NCBI GenBank assembly: GCA_911728455.2
Contig: OU452224.1
Location: 3,844,001-3,908,000, forward strand
Origin: Marthasterias glacialis
Taxonomy: Eukaryota > Echinodermata > Asteroidea > Forcipulatida > Asteriidae
Length of the DNA stretch: 64,000 nt
Reading direction: 5' to 3'
Part shown: positions 23,089-33,375 of the stretch, piece by piece
Layout of the letters: each line of letters begins with the position of its first letter
Numbering within the stretch: the stretch's first letter is position 1
Made by a program: the position numbers and the translations under genes
The notes under the pieces: generated by a model
Seen by the model: the letters and a program-made list of their open reading frames with translations, nothing else
Told to the model about the DNA's origin: nothing
Database searches by the model: none

Positions 23089-23421
23089 ATGATGTTCGAC
23101 ACTGATGATAGTGATTATGAGCAACTGTCCCAGCTACCAGAAGTACCAGTAGGTCTTTTCTTTTCAATATCATCATCATTAGTCCAATACATTTTTGAGT
23201 TGACATGTCAATGTCGCTTAACAGTAAGATTTATCGAGTTTGAAGGCGTTTGGTTCATTTTTGTGTTCGATCTACGACAATATCAAATACTTCATTTCAT
23301 TCTTAAACATAACGGCCTCGACGATGGAATTTTGTTTGATTCATTTCCACCAGTCTATGAACCTGTAGTAAGTAGCGATAATGAAAATGATTATGGTGAT
23401 GATATCGATGACTGGAATTGA
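23089..23421 (+). CDS. Short acidic frame, first cargo gene or first exon
   Basis: The frame is open from well upstream, but the first plausible starts are paired ATGs at 23,089 and 23,092, just after the triplicated block. It begins M-M-F-D-T-D-D-S-D-Y-E and ends with an acidic tail S-D-N-E-N-D-Y-G-D-D-I-D-D-W-N before TGA, 110 codons in all. The middle is hydrophobic and may be an intron, since GTAGGT at 23,149 would serve as a donor after the 20th codon. I do not recognise the protein. Acidic flanks of this kind could be an activation or interaction segment; that is inference. Confidence 0.4.
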   Translation: MMFDTDDSDYEQLSQLPEVPVGLFFSISSSLVQYIFELTCQCRLTVRFIEFEGVWFIFVFDLRQYQILHFILKHNGLDDGILFDSFPPVYEPVVSSDNENDYGDDIDDWN

Positions 23422-24649
23422 ACTTCATTGGCAGGTTAGTTTAGTTTCGAAGGTTGAAAATCAACGTGTAAAATACCTTCGGACTCCCATTAAATTCATA
23501 ACCATGATAACTGTTGGCACTAACTAGGCCTATAGTGGCTTGATGAAACTATAGCACACCACAACCATACCGTTACGTTACATGATAACCTTTCAATCAT
23601 ATGATTTGTAAGAAATTTAAACTGTAGGGGACTTACTGGAAAAATTACAAAAAATGTATAGGCCTACACTAGGCCTATTTGTGTGCTGACTTGCAAGGTT
23701 AGTAAGTTGGACAAAATGCTGTCTTTTCATTCAGGCAGGAAAAAAAAATTACTAATAAAAAATAAATAATATAATCATAATAGTCTTAGTACGTTGGGGA
23801 AACTCAATTTGCCCAGATCTTGGTCAATTGTACTACAAAATGACCAACATCTGGGCAATTTATGAAAATGACCAACCTTTATTACTACAAATTGTACTAG
23901 TTGTAGTTACAAAGGTTGGTCATTTTCATAGACAGCTACCCAATACCACGTGTTACTGTTCTATGGCAAAAAGTGTTGGACAGTGCAATTGTTTTGAAAA
24001 AAACTTATTAACCAGTTGTTTGGTAAATGTCAAAAATGTCTTTATGTGTATAAGTAGACCCAAAAACGGTGTCAGGCCACTCCATACACTCCATTTATTC
24101 TTTTGCCCCGTAGTCATGTCCTAAAAACTAGGGACAATTTTATCGAACAAAAGCAGCCAGTTTTCCCCCAAATGTTACCCACAAATTTTACACACTTTCT
24201 TCACTTACCCCTTGTGTAATTCTATTCCTTAAATAAAAATGTTGATGTTCTGATTTGTTTTTATGCAATTTCATGGAAATGGCCAAGCCGACACGTTCAA
24301 AACAGTTCTTCCATACTCCACAAGCACCGTTTGCCATCGCTCCATCGTAATTCAACTTGTACTAGGCCTAAGTCATGTAGTGTTTCCTCCAGGTAGTGTG
24401 CATTAGTATTTAATGCACGGTGTCTGCAGGACTTGTGTACAAAGGACTTGTGTACAAGTTAATTAAACAAATCAACCAATTGAACAAGTTGGCAACAGTT
24501 TTTACCAATTGAAACTTTTTTTTTACCATTTATACATTTCAAAAGAATTTGGTGGTGATCGGATAATTATTTTAATGAAAATAAGTTATAGACATACGAC
24601 TTCCACCCTTGATGATTATAAACATAATTTAATTTTTTGTTTTAAACAG

Positions 24650-24750
24650 CAAGTCATTTTGGAGAATGAGGACGCTCCTACTGCTACAGCAAACTATCCG
24701 AAGCTTCTTAGACAAGTGGGGCATACCGGAGCTTTGTGATATTTTTAAAG
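24650..24750 (+). CDS. SAM-domain gene, exon with first half of domain
   Basis: The acceptor is TTTTAAACAG (AG at 24,648-24,649) and the donor AAAG/GTGAGA (GT at 24,751). In the frame that fits the next exon it reads L-L-Q-Q-T-I-R-S-F-L-D-K-W-G-I-P-E-L-C-D-I-F-K, the first helices of a sterile alpha motif domain, preceded by K-S-F-W-R-M. An ATG at 24,666 could be a start, but the frame is open to the acceptor, so an upstream exon is possible. The exon ends one base into a codon (G). SAM domains mediate protein self-association. Confidence 0.65.
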
Positions 24751-25354
24751 GTGAGAATCACAGTTTCTGTGTTTTGAATATGCTGACTTTTCTTTGATTT
24801 TAGAAAATTCATGGAAAAAGTCATCTCTGCAGGCATGGCCCAGACGGGTTGAAGGTTGAGTCTCCTCCACAATGACACCAATAATAAAACAACATTTACA
24901 TGAGTTTTATTCGAAACAAAACAAATGTGAAGGGCTTGTCACTCGCCCCCCCCCCCCCCCGCGCTGCATAAATTCTTTGATCTGCCCTTGCTCTGAATGT
25001 TTTTTGTCGTTTTAAAATAATGAAAACGAATCTGTAATAAAATCTTAATCTACAAAATTGAATAGTTTGACCAAGGAAGTCCTGCAAAAAGGAAAAGGGA
25101 AAAATGAAATATAACATAATTTATTTTATTTAAGAGAATTTTGAGGCATCTTGTTCTTCACTTTCAGAGTAAAGGCAGGGGTGGAGGTGGATGGGTCAAA
25201 ACGTATTTGGGAAAAATACCATTGAGACTGCTGATCATTAGTTGTCATCCTGTGATCAGATTTCAATTTGTTAATATTGCAAAAACCATGGAGAAAACTG
25301 TACCATGTACATTCCTAATAAAATGTTTTATTTATTTGTTCCATTTGTTTCCAG

Positions 25355-25464
25355 AACACGACATTGACATATCATCTTTAAAACTGCTGGATGAGTCCTC
25401 AATTGCTGAACTCGTCCCTAAAATTGGATTACGAGTTAAGTTTCTTCAGGGTTGGAGAGCAGAA
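25355..25464 (+). CDS. SAM-domain gene, exon with second half of domain
   Basis: The acceptor TTTGTTTCCAG and donor GCAGAA/GTAAGT bound 110 nt. Joined to 24,650-24,750, the split codon becomes GAA. The product continues E-H-D-I-D-I-S-S-L-K-L-L-D-E-S-S-I, then A-E-L-V-P-K-I-G-L-R-V-K-F-L, with the L-x-x-L-x-x-x-I-x-x-L and G-x-R-x-K-x-L pattern that closes SAM domains. The exon ends in phase 0. The next exon is uncertain because the following DNA carries a zinc-finger frame in another phase. Confidence 0.68.
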
Positions 25465-26060
25465 GTAAGTTTTTGTATGTCCTGGCTTCAATGGGTTTCA
25501 CCTGTTTCAAATGTTTGACTGTTGTGGAAGGAGTACAGCAACTGTTTTATCACTTGAAATACATCCATAATATAACTTCTGGCTCGGCAACAAAAATCAT
25601 TTGCTGTGAAGAAGGGTGTTTTGAGAAATTCTCATATTGTTCTTCTTACAAAAGACATCTTATAAAACAACACCAGATCACAAATCCAAACGCATACAAA
25701 AGAGATGAAAATGTGGAAGATGTTCAGATGAATATTGAAGATGGGGCATGTGGATTGCTAAATGAAAAGGACAATGAAACAAATGTGTCAACAAACAACT
25801 CAATTGATGAGACAGATGAAGACTCTCTGGATATTCGGAATCACATAGAGCATTTTGCAACAAAAATGATGTCTTCCTTTGCACCAACATCGTTCATTCA
25901 ATTGGTTTTTGAAGAAGTTGAAGAGTTGATTCTTGGAATTTTGCATCATCTTGAAGGAGAAGTAAACAGTCTGCAGACACAAGAAAATGCTCCTGGAAGT
26001 TTTAATTCCATCTTAGAAAAACTTAAAATCCTAAAAAAATCTTTCAGTGGACTAATTTAA
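25452..26060 (+). CDS. C2H2 zinc-finger frame, interrupted downstream
   Basis: The open frame has 202 codons from ATG 25,452; a second ATG at 25,491 better precedes the finger. Residues about 17-43 give C-x2-C...H-x4-H (C-F-K-C, then F-Y-H-L-K-Y-I-H). Residues about 54-77 give C-x4-C-x12-H-x4-H (C-E-E-G-C, then K-R-H-L-I-K-Q-H). An acidic linker and a helical region with L-x-x-E-V-E-E-L-I-L-G follow. The frame stops at 26,060, yet the next frame continues plausibly (Q-W-T-N-L-R-T-A-H-Q-R, then Y-I-P-P-Q-E) and a third one gives F-Q-Y-V-P-I-E-I-L near 26,210. This suggests an original longer protein broken by two frameshifts. It overlaps the SAM exon end by 13 bp, so the two are separate or alternative products. 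Confidence 0.6.
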   Translation: MESRSKFLYVLASMGFTCFKCLTVVEGVQQLFYHLKYIHNITSGSATKIICCEEGCFEKFSYCSSYKRHLIKQHQITNPNAYKRDENVEDVQMNIEDGACGLLNEKDNETNVSTNNSIDETDEDSLDIRNHIEHFATKMMSSFAPTSFIQLVFEEVEELILGILHHLEGEVNSLQTQENAPGSFNSILEKLKILKKSFSGLI

Positions 26061-26240
26061 GAACTGCTCACCAGCGTACAGTATACCTGAAGAAAGAAGG
26101 AAATTACATACCACCTCAGGAGAAACTAATAGGAAAACATTTGTTTCCGAAACAGACAAACATTCTGGTCAAACAAAACAAGTAGAGCAAAAGGAAACAT
26201 TCCAGTATGTGCCTATTGAAATACTCTCTAGGCCTGGCCA
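26061..26240 (+). pseudogene. Frameshifted continuation of the zinc-finger frame
   Basis: After the stop at 26,060 a shifted frame reads for about 45 codons (Q-W-T-N-L-R, K-K-E-G-N-Y, K-H-L-F-P-K), then stops at about 26,185. A further shifted frame carries E-T-F-Q-Y-V-P-I-E-I-L. I read these as decayed coding sequence; no splice words at the breaks explain them. Confidence 0.4.
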
Positions 26241-26539
26241 TTAATTTGAGCATTTTGAACAATTGTAACCCGTCAATACTATGAAACTACTCTAACTCAC
26301 CAGCCAATGCTTAGAATATGCTTTGCCTGGCTATCCTTACATAACTATAGTTGCACACAAAAATGTTTAGCTAGTCACAAAAAGTTCGTTTTATAAACAT
26401 GGAAATAAACTGTAAAGTAGTATTAGCAAATACCGGTCATTTAACACCGGTCATTTGTGCTGTACCAGACAGATAAAATCAAGAAGAAGAGATGATTTCT
26501 TTTACGGGATATATGTTTGTTTTGTTTGTTCCTTTTCAG

Positions 26540-26661
26540 ATGAGAGAAAAAACCTGGCCTTTTTGCTTCTCCCGTTTGTATTTGGTGGTCGAGGACGTGG
26601 GAAAGTTGGAGGCCGGTGTCCTCTGTCAGAAAGCCTCAAGGCATTTGTAGACTTGCAACCG
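26540..26661 (+). CDS. SAM-type gene, C-terminal-region exon
   Basis: The acceptor TTCCTTTTCAG and donor CAACCG/GTATGA bound 122 nt. The product reads E-R-K-N-L-A-F-L-L-L-P-F-V-F-G-G, a glycine/arginine stretch, then C-P-L-S-E-S-L-K-A-F-V-D-L-Q-P. It ends in phase 0, which matches the next exon start at 27,218. From memory the order (L-L-P...V-D-x-Q-P, then P-F-I-L-A) resembles SAM-domain proteins annotated repeatedly in fish and invertebrate genomes; this needs a search. Confidence 0.6.
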
Positions 26662-27217
26662 GTATGATGCTTTGCTTTTAACCTTTCCTTTTGTTTGGTA
26701 CTCATAACTTGGTTTTATATGTCTTACCTGCACACAAAGCACAGGCTGCTAATATTCAATCAAAGACCATTGAGCTGTTTAGAGAGTCAGGTTGATGCAG
26801 CTCATGTATACTCTCTCTATTAACCACAGTTTGAATCACTTCTTGGTTCAACAAGTCAATTTGATTCTAAGTTCATAATGACTCCTTGGGTCTTCCTGAG
26901 AATAATTAAGACTTTGTGGTTTTCGTCTGACTACTACAAAGTGACCATGCTATCATCTTTTTCCCCTCCGGTTCATTCATGCTTTTGAGCTATAGTTCCA
27001 TACACAAACCGACCCTCGGTCTATAGCAATAATGAAACTGCTTTTTCCATTTGGTTAATATAAGAAGTGTTTTTTACACTGTCACTTTGTCGGTTTTGTA
27101 GTCTTTGTACTGATACACAAGTGACAAGAGTACACTTTGTTACATAAAGTCAAAGCACAGTTATCTTTTTTAGTTCTAGTTTTATGGATAACGTTTTGTT
27201 GTACTTTTTTTTTAAAG

Positions 27218-27550
27218 GCAATTATAAGTGTTGAGCACTATTTACAGCACATCAGTGCGAAGGACCGCCCACAGCCATTTATTTTGGCTGTCTATGCATT
27301 AAAGAGGCTGCAACCAACACAAGTGTTCAGCATCATTGAACGCCAAGCCACTCTGCATCCCTCAATTTCCAAGGCCGTGGACCACATCTTCAAGGCACAC
27401 TATGTGCTAAATTTGGACTACCAACAGCAAGTAAAGTTAGTTTGGGAATTCCTTCAGATTGTAGTGTATGACCTCCCGGGAAATGTAAAACCAGCAATAC
27501 GTGAGATACGAGCGTTTCTAAGCACATGGACCAAAACAAAACAGCCATAA
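27218..27550 (+). CDS. SAM-type gene, last exon
   Basis: The acceptor is TTTTTTTTTAAAG, and the frame then runs 110 codons to TAA at 27,548. The product includes R-P-Q-P-F-I-L-A-V-Y, Q-V-F-S-I-I-E-R-Q, H-I-F-K-A-H-Y-V-L-N-L-D-Y and W-E-F-L-Q-I-V-V-Y-D-L, and ends in a basic T-K-T-K-Q-P. It continues 26,540-26,661 in phase. The region is compact and helical with no catalytic triad that I can see. The last 50 bp of coding sequence are repeated at 28,497-28,545. Confidence 0.62.
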   Translation, partial: AIISVEHYLQHISAKDRPQPFILAVYALKRLQPTQVFSIIERQATLHPSISKAVDHIFKAHYVLNLDYQQQVKLVWEFLQIVVYDLPGNVKPAIREIRAFLSTWTKTKQP

Positions 27551-27642
27551 AATGGTCGGTCGAAAGTGACCACTCGGTTTGTTTCAGTGAACAGGCTGGG
27601 TAAAATCTAGTGGGTAGTGAATTGTGGTCTTTTAAGTTTGCG

Positions 27643-27994
27643 TAAAGCCCTTATGTACTATTGGTAAAGTGTCTGTAGATGTCATCATACTTAACAAGAA
27701 TCAATAGCTATGCGATAACACCAACCTGTGAAAGTTTCAGCTCATTGCATTGTTTCCGCTACGAGAAAACAGTAAAAATGCATTCTGCATTTTGTATTCA
27801 TTCTATGACAGAGTTTTGATCTCGCGAGATCAAAACTAAACATTGTACTCATTTCTCAAAAACCAAAGTGTCGTAGGGAAACAATATTTCATGGAAAGAT
27901 TTCTACCCTGACCATCTTAAAACTATGTAAGTTATGTGTAAATCTGTGGACATTTTAAGTTTTTTGATCTTACCAATAGTACATAGGGGCTTTA
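27643..27994. mobile_element. MITE related to 7,402, inside the 8-kb element
   Basis: It starts TAAAGCCCTTATGTACTATT and ends 'accaatagtacataggggctttaa', inverted repeats of about 25 bp. The interior shares 'ggtaaagtgtctgta', 'tgaaa..tcagctcatt' and 'agtt..gtaaatctgtggacatt' with 7,402-7,731. It inserted just downstream of the last cargo exon. Confidence 0.7.
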
Positions 27995-27995
27995 A

Positions 27996-28545
27996 CTTTA
28001 TGACAGAGTCTACCCCCCCCCCCCCCCCGAAAAAAAGAGGAAGAAGAAAATAAATTTACGAGAAAACAGCAAAAGTGCATTCTGCATTTTGTATTCAATT
28101 CTATGGCAGAGTTTAAACTAAACAATTTACTCATTTCTCAAAAACCAAAGTATCTTAGGGAACAATATTTCATGGAAAGATTTCTACCATGACCATCTTA
28201 AACTATGTAAGTTGTGGACATTTTATGTTTTTTGATCTTACCAATAGTACATAATATGGGCAGAGTCATTGCAAACGTTGATTTGATATAACGTTGTTTG
28301 TAGATTACCAACAACAGGTTATTATCATTTTATCTGTGATCCTAAAAACTAATGGAAAAAAATTGCATTGAACAATGTTCTCTGAGAGTATGACACGCTC
28401 TACCCCCCCCCCCCCCCCCCGAAAAAAAGAAGAAGAAAATAAAGAAAAGAAAAACAAAACAGAGCAAGATTCTAACTTTTCTTTTGTATGGCCAGGAAGA
28501 TACTGGCATTTCTAAGCACATGGAGCAAAACAAAACAGCCATGAA
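27996..28545 (+). repeat. Partial tandem duplication with poly-C tracts
   Basis: A poly-C run followed by GAAAAAAAGAGGAAGAAG (about 28,014-28,050) recurs at 28,402-28,445. Between them lies a truncated second copy of the preceding MITE (28,058-28,252). The end (28,497-28,545) repeats the tail of the last cargo exon with three or four changes. The region therefore arose by a segmental duplication of about 0.4-1 kb. Confidence 0.6.
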
Positions 28546-29039
28546 AGAATATTATGGCAGAAACTATTGTTCCTTGATCCTGTTCCTTGCTCTATGCTTG
28601 ATCATTGTCAGAAATCAGTTTCTATTATATGAAGTTTTATTCAAAACTGTAGCTTAGGTTTCAAAACGTTGTAGAGGAATTAACATGTTATTAAATCACA
28701 AGATGTAAACTGTTGTTTTATAACAGCGGTATTATAAGTTCCCTTTGCATCATCAGACGGTCAACTTTCCTTTAGAAAAAAAAGTTGTCGAAGTTCTTCT
28801 GGAAAAGCTTAATTGCAACTATTCCACAGTTGATTGTAGACAAATATTACTATCTGACTGTTGACAAGAGGCAAATTAAAGTTATATTTCAGGTTGTTGA
28901 ACAATTTGTATTTAAAGTGTGTGTATTAATTTGTCCTTTGCCTGTCTTTTTGAGTGCCTGTTGCATGTTATTGGAGATTTAAGATGTTTGCTGCGAGTGA
29001 TTTGAAATTTTATTGACCACATTTTGTTGGCACGACTGT

Positions 29040-29745
29040 CCAACATGATCAATCAATCATTGACCAAAAGCAGAAATGTTTTCCGACAATTACTGACAAG
29101 AGTCTTTGACCAATAACATGAAGCCAAGCGAGACCAATTTTCCAAAAGTTGACCAATAAAAGAGTTGACCGTAAAAATATGTGACCAATTAAAATATAAG
29201 CTTACAAGACACCAACAATGTGACCAGCTTGACCAATTTCTACACCATATAGGTGACCAATAAATAGGTTATTGGATTTATAAATGTTGGTGAAAATCCT
29301 GTGACCAATTTACAAGAGCTTAAAAGACACCAAAAACGTGACAAATAGTCTGACCAATTTTCATAAATTATAGTTGACCAATAAATGAGTAAATAGACGT
29401 TATAGACGTTGGTAAAAAGCCCGTGACCAACTTATGAGAGCTTATAATACACCAGTATTTTTGAAATATATTTGACCATAAAGTAAATTTGTAGATATTC
29501 CATTTTATTGGTCAAATCCTACTAACCATCTATTGTGTAAGACAATTTAACCAATAAAATACAAAAACAAAGATTGACCAACTCAATTATATAAAATCTT
29601 TAACCAAAAATTGTGTAATACCCTCATCACCATCTTCTGGTTAAACTGATCTGCCAACTGCAGTTGGGGACAATTTGACCAAAAGTTGGGAAGTTGATAT
29701 TTACACCAATTTGGGGCAAGAAATTGGGCACAAAATGCCCAACAT
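29040..29745 (-). repeat. Right subterminal array of GACCAA words
   Basis: TTGACCA or GTGACCAA occurs more than fifteen times at irregular steps. A looser unit reads 'gcttacaagacaccaa', 'gagcttaaaagacacc', 'gagcttataatacacc' at about 29,203, 29,320 and 29,440 (step about 119). It mirrors the TTGGTCA words of the left end in inverse orientation. Confidence 0.6.
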
Positions 29746-29756
29746 TTTTTACAGTG

Positions 29757-31760
29757 TAGCCATATTACAAAATGGGAAAAGCAACACTTCATGATAAAGA
29801 GAGCCTGAAGGAAGAAGATAGAGAGCTCATGATTGTCCAGTGAGGTATTGGACAGGCAGATCTTAAAAGATGATGACAGAGTCGATAGACAGCGATCACT
29901 TTTTATCAATGCTGGAAGGATGATGATTTTTGATTCAAACATGTGTACTGAAGTAGAGTCACACAGTTCTCTGACAAAGATGTAAAAGAAAGATGAGGTA
30001 GGGAGCCTTTGGTTGGCTGATGAGAGATTTGATTTGCAGAATTTACATGGTTGAAACAAAGTACAACTTTAATGAAAGGGTTAAGTAACTCTTTTATTCA
30101 CCAAAATTAAAGCCGACTGTCAGTGTGACTCTGTCACAGCATAGTCTTTGCCATCAGCTAAGATGACGCAGTACCGCTATAAGTCACGTGATGACATGTA
30201 AACAAACGTTGCGTAATCGGTCTATTGTGAAACTGTTCTGCTCACAATTACCAGACAAAGATATCGGAGAATATGAACATGAATACTGAACAGAGGAAAA
30301 TTTACTCCTATTTTGCAAAACCAGAAGTGATTTTGATTTTGTAAAGGAGGCTCATCTGAGGGTCAGTTCTTGTCCTAAATTAGCTTAAGCTTTATCCACA
30401 GTTTTGAAAAATAATACTACTATAATGTACCCTTGAAAGTGGAAGCCAGTCAAAGGAAAAGACATTCACTTTAATAAAGAGCTTGCCATAAATGTTGGAT
30501 ATTGTTCATTCACGGTCACACTTGGGAGTTTGTCTAAAAGATTGATGAAAGAAGTCTACATAGGTTAGGTACATACTTCCAAAGTTCAACTCTGGTTTTA
30601 TGTGTTCATCAAATAAACGAGAATAAGATATTTGTGCCTAAAACAATTAGAAAGTTTACAACATCAATCCCATCACATTGGCATAATGGCTGATGTTTCA
30701 TTTGCTTTCATTTTTGAAGTCATTTCATTATTTCCAGGAACTGCCTGATGCTGACATGAGGTGATTTATATATGAAACGCCATAAAGTGTGTACTTAGAA
30801 AAGAAAACATGCTGACACATCAAATAATACAAAGAAGAAAACTCAACACCCCAGCAATTAAATGAAAAGTCATTCACACTACCCAAATAGAATCAATAGC
30901 AGCATTTATGATGGAAAATACAATGTCTTCATGATGGTGAAGGCCCAGCAAAGACAATGTATCTATCGCTGGGCAGGGGACATAATATGGTTATATTCAC
31001 CCAGACAGATTGGTACACCACTGATAACAAACTAAAAGATCACAAAATGTGTCTAAGCTGAAGACGTAATGTTGGTGCAAATCTGGGAAATGTTTCACCT
31101 TGACATAGGCCAACTTACAAAATGTTAACTGAAAATGGCAACTAACTATGGTGAACAAATCAAATGTAGTTCTAAATTTTTACAACAGGTGAGATCTACC
31201 AAGGATTTTGTGGTGTTTTTTGAAAAAGTAGCAGATTGGAATGTAAACTTATTTGTATATGTACAGGAGTTTCCCTTTCAATGTACTTTTAAAATGAAGG
31301 GTGGGTGTTGTAGACTTACCTGTCAAAAGTAAAATATATTGTGTCTTGCATTCTGTTAAACTATGAGAAGGAGTGCATCTGCCTCAGGATAATCTTGTAG
31401 GTTGACATCTCATCATCTAACTTTTTTGTGGATTGTCAAGGAAGGTGTTGATGTTTTATCCGAGGTCTGTGAAACACAAAAGATAACAAAATCATTTTAA
31501 GCTTTTTAAAAATTGAAACATAGGGTGTCAAACTGCTCAGCTGCAAAGTTTGATCATCGCAAAAATGAAATCAAATTCCCCTCACAAAACTTACCAGTAT
31601 CATTGCATATACTTTGAAGAGTATATTTCTGCTGAAATTTTTGAAATCAAAGTTTTGGTTATAGAGATACAGTGTTTTGTGAGCAGTGGTTGCCACCAAA
31701 ATTAAGACCACGGTTCCGTTGATTTCTTATTATTTTCTTTATTTCAGCCGCGGCCACCAA
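29757..31760. other. No recognised gene; one E-box
   Basis: AT-rich. The minus frame at 29,583-30,059 crosses the element border and has no domain, so it is not called. TCACGTGA, a palindromic E-box, sits at 30,184-30,191, followed by a 24-codon frame from ATG 30,273. This could be a weak promoter with a first exon, but nothing else supports it. Confidence 0.4.
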
Positions 31761-31848
31761 GCTTTTGTACACACCATATGAGGAAGTTGAAAATCCAGGA
31801 AGTGCAAAAAGTGCCACCAACGTTGAAAATATTCTCATTTGCCTCTAG

Positions 31849-32057
31849 GCGGCGGCGTAGGCGGACGCGGAGGCAGCTGCACTTTCAATAAAGCACAACG
31901 CAAGAGGGCTCCCTTTGCGCAAAATGAAAACAGCTATATACCAGTACACTCAGCCTGTATGAGCAATGGTAATCCAGTCCACCCAACACCACGTGATGAT
32001 CTCGGACTTTTGACTTCTTTGGAAATAATCCTTTCTAGGCAAACAGATGTTTCATAA
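31849..32057 (+). CDS. Possible exon, glycine-rich start (unrecognised)
   Basis: The acceptor CATTTGCCTCTAG precedes GCGGCGGCG. The frame then reads G-G-G-V-G-G-R-G-G-S-C-T-F-N-K-A-Q-R-K-R-A-P-F split by no stop, continuing to S-L-E-I-I-L-S-R-Q-T-D-V-S and TAA at 32,055. An overlapping frame from ATG 31,778 gives 40 codons ending in an arginine run and TAA within an AATAAA word (31,890). The region is locally GC-rich. Neither protein is recognised, and the call rests on composition and one splice word. Confidence 0.22.
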
Positions 32058-32324
32058 AATTTCACACAATTTTCACATGTCACAGATTAATATGTAAGCT
32101 TCATCACTTACTTACAGTCACCTTTTTTTTTTTGTGTGTTTGTGTTTGAACAATTGGACTTAAAATGATTTTACGTCTAGGCAAAAATTACAGATGTGAC
32201 AAGCTAGGTGACTATCATACTGATGCGTAGAAAGTTTCCTGCTATGCTACTGTCTTAATCGACTTTTAATTGAATAAACTAAATTTTGCCTCGGCAGGAA
32301 AAACTGTCTTCGGGTCATTTTGGG

Positions 32325-32420
32325 TATTTCCGGAAGTTTCCGGAAATCCGAGGCCGTCGCTTCGCGTCGTCATTTTACACACGTGACTCCGTCTGGTGTG
32401 TGGGTTTTTGAAAGTTTGTT
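32325..32420 (+). promoter_or_regulatory. CpG-rich promoter-like stretch
   Basis: CCGGAAGT (32,330-32,337), an ETS-type word, is followed by CCGGAAAT, several CG dinucleotides (CCGTCGCTTCGCGTCGTC) and an E-box CACGTGAC (32,380-32,387). This contrasts with the CpG-poor surroundings. It lies about 500 bp upstream of a possible first exon at 32,897. Confidence 0.4.
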
Positions 32421-32896
32421 TCGTCGTTGCTCCACATTTTCAAAAATATCTCCCCAACTGTTCATCCCTTTTCACTAGTTTTTTCGATGTAAGAAGAAGG
32501 AATGGTGATGTTTGCTATGAATTTTCATGTTTTGTGTGTGCATAGAGTGTTAGTTATGCTTTAGTATGTTTTGAATATATTGTTTTTTTCGTGATCGCTG
32601 TGTGTGTGGATATTTCTTGTCTGACATGTAACGCCAATTGACGGAACAGCCTATTTCCATATCCAGCTGCCACTTTCTAAGGGATTTTTTGATTTTTTAA
32701 TGAATTTTGGGCTTTATTTCCCTTTTTTAATATTCCTCTCTAGGAATTGGTAGCTAAAACGCTAATTATTGACCTTTAAAAAAGTAAATCAAGTAAATAT
32801 TACATCGCGCTGCCGGAACTTTCGCACATTCATGCTCAAAGGAACTAAAATGGCGTTTAGCGAGTAGCGTTGTCAAGCCTAACGTTAGACGTGAAA

Positions 32897-32984
32897 ATGG
32901 CTTATTTTTTCATGATTGTGACAATTGTAATCAGTCAAAGTGCCTGTTCCTCTCTGTATATAATTTGTCAACCTTTCTGGAAAG
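32897..32984 (+). CDS. Possible first exon with signal-peptide-like start
   Basis: An ATG in good context (GAAAATGG) begins M-A-Y-F-F-M-I-V-T-I-V-I-S-Q-S-A-C-S-S, a short positive-poor but strongly hydrophobic start that could be a signal peptide with cleavage after S-A. After 29 codons plus one base, AAAG/GTAAGG gives a strong donor. The donor text resembles those at 33,717 and, inverted, 33,347. No partner exon was proven; the acceptor at 35,346 fits in phase. The protein is unknown. Confidence 0.28.
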
Positions 32985-33347
32985 GTAAGGATATAATTTG
33001 ACCTAAATTAAGGGAGATAAAGTGGCAGCTGGATACGGCAGCTTGGCAATGACGTTATTTTAGGTGCTTATTATTTCAATAACAACACGTACATCATGTT
33101 AATGGTATATGACTTACGACTTAAAGAACGTGCTTACTATCTAACCACGTTATGCCACGGGTGCCATTTTATTCACGCTGTCAAAGGAAAGGTGCCACTG
33201 GTATGGCAATTATTTAGCTTTCGTAGCCAATTTTTACCGCGAAAACCAGGCTCAATTCAAGCTTATATACAACATGTTTAATTTTTACGTGTTTCCAGGT
33301 CTCATGGGCTAAAAAAATACTACTTTTGAATCAAATTTTCTTCTTAC

Positions 33348-33375
33348 CTTTCCGGTTGTACTTCAAAGTCGCCAT
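33348..33375 (-). CDS. Candidate first exon, minus strand (nine codons)
   Basis: The minus-strand ATG at 33,375 reads M-A-T-L-K-Y-N-R-K plus one base, then GTAAGA. It is preceded by an octamer 66 bp upstream. It is the inverted partner of 33,689-33,716, differing at three residues (S/T, Q/K, D/N). No downstream exon was identified on this strand. Confidence 0.3.

Larger units (their letters stand above)
21732..29756 (+). mobile_element. 8-kb CACTG-ended element with multi-exon cargo genes
   Basis: The left tip reads TACACTGCAAAAAAGTTGG and the right tip CCAACATTTTTTACAGTGTA, inverted repeats of about 20 bp. The outer TA may be a target duplication or part of the repeat. Inside are subterminal arrays of TTGGTCA/TTGACCA words at both ends, a triplicated 129-bp block, and exons for a SAM-domain protein and a zinc-finger protein. 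CACTG tips are shared by several eukaryotic DNA transposon groups (for example EnSpm/CACTA). I see no DDE-type transposase, so it is either non-autonomous, uses one of the cargo proteins, or has lost it. Confidence 0.72.

Noticed and set aside
29583..30059. 158-codon minus frame
   Set aside because: It crosses the end of the 8-kb element into its flank, so it cannot be an old gene as it stands; composition is unremarkable.
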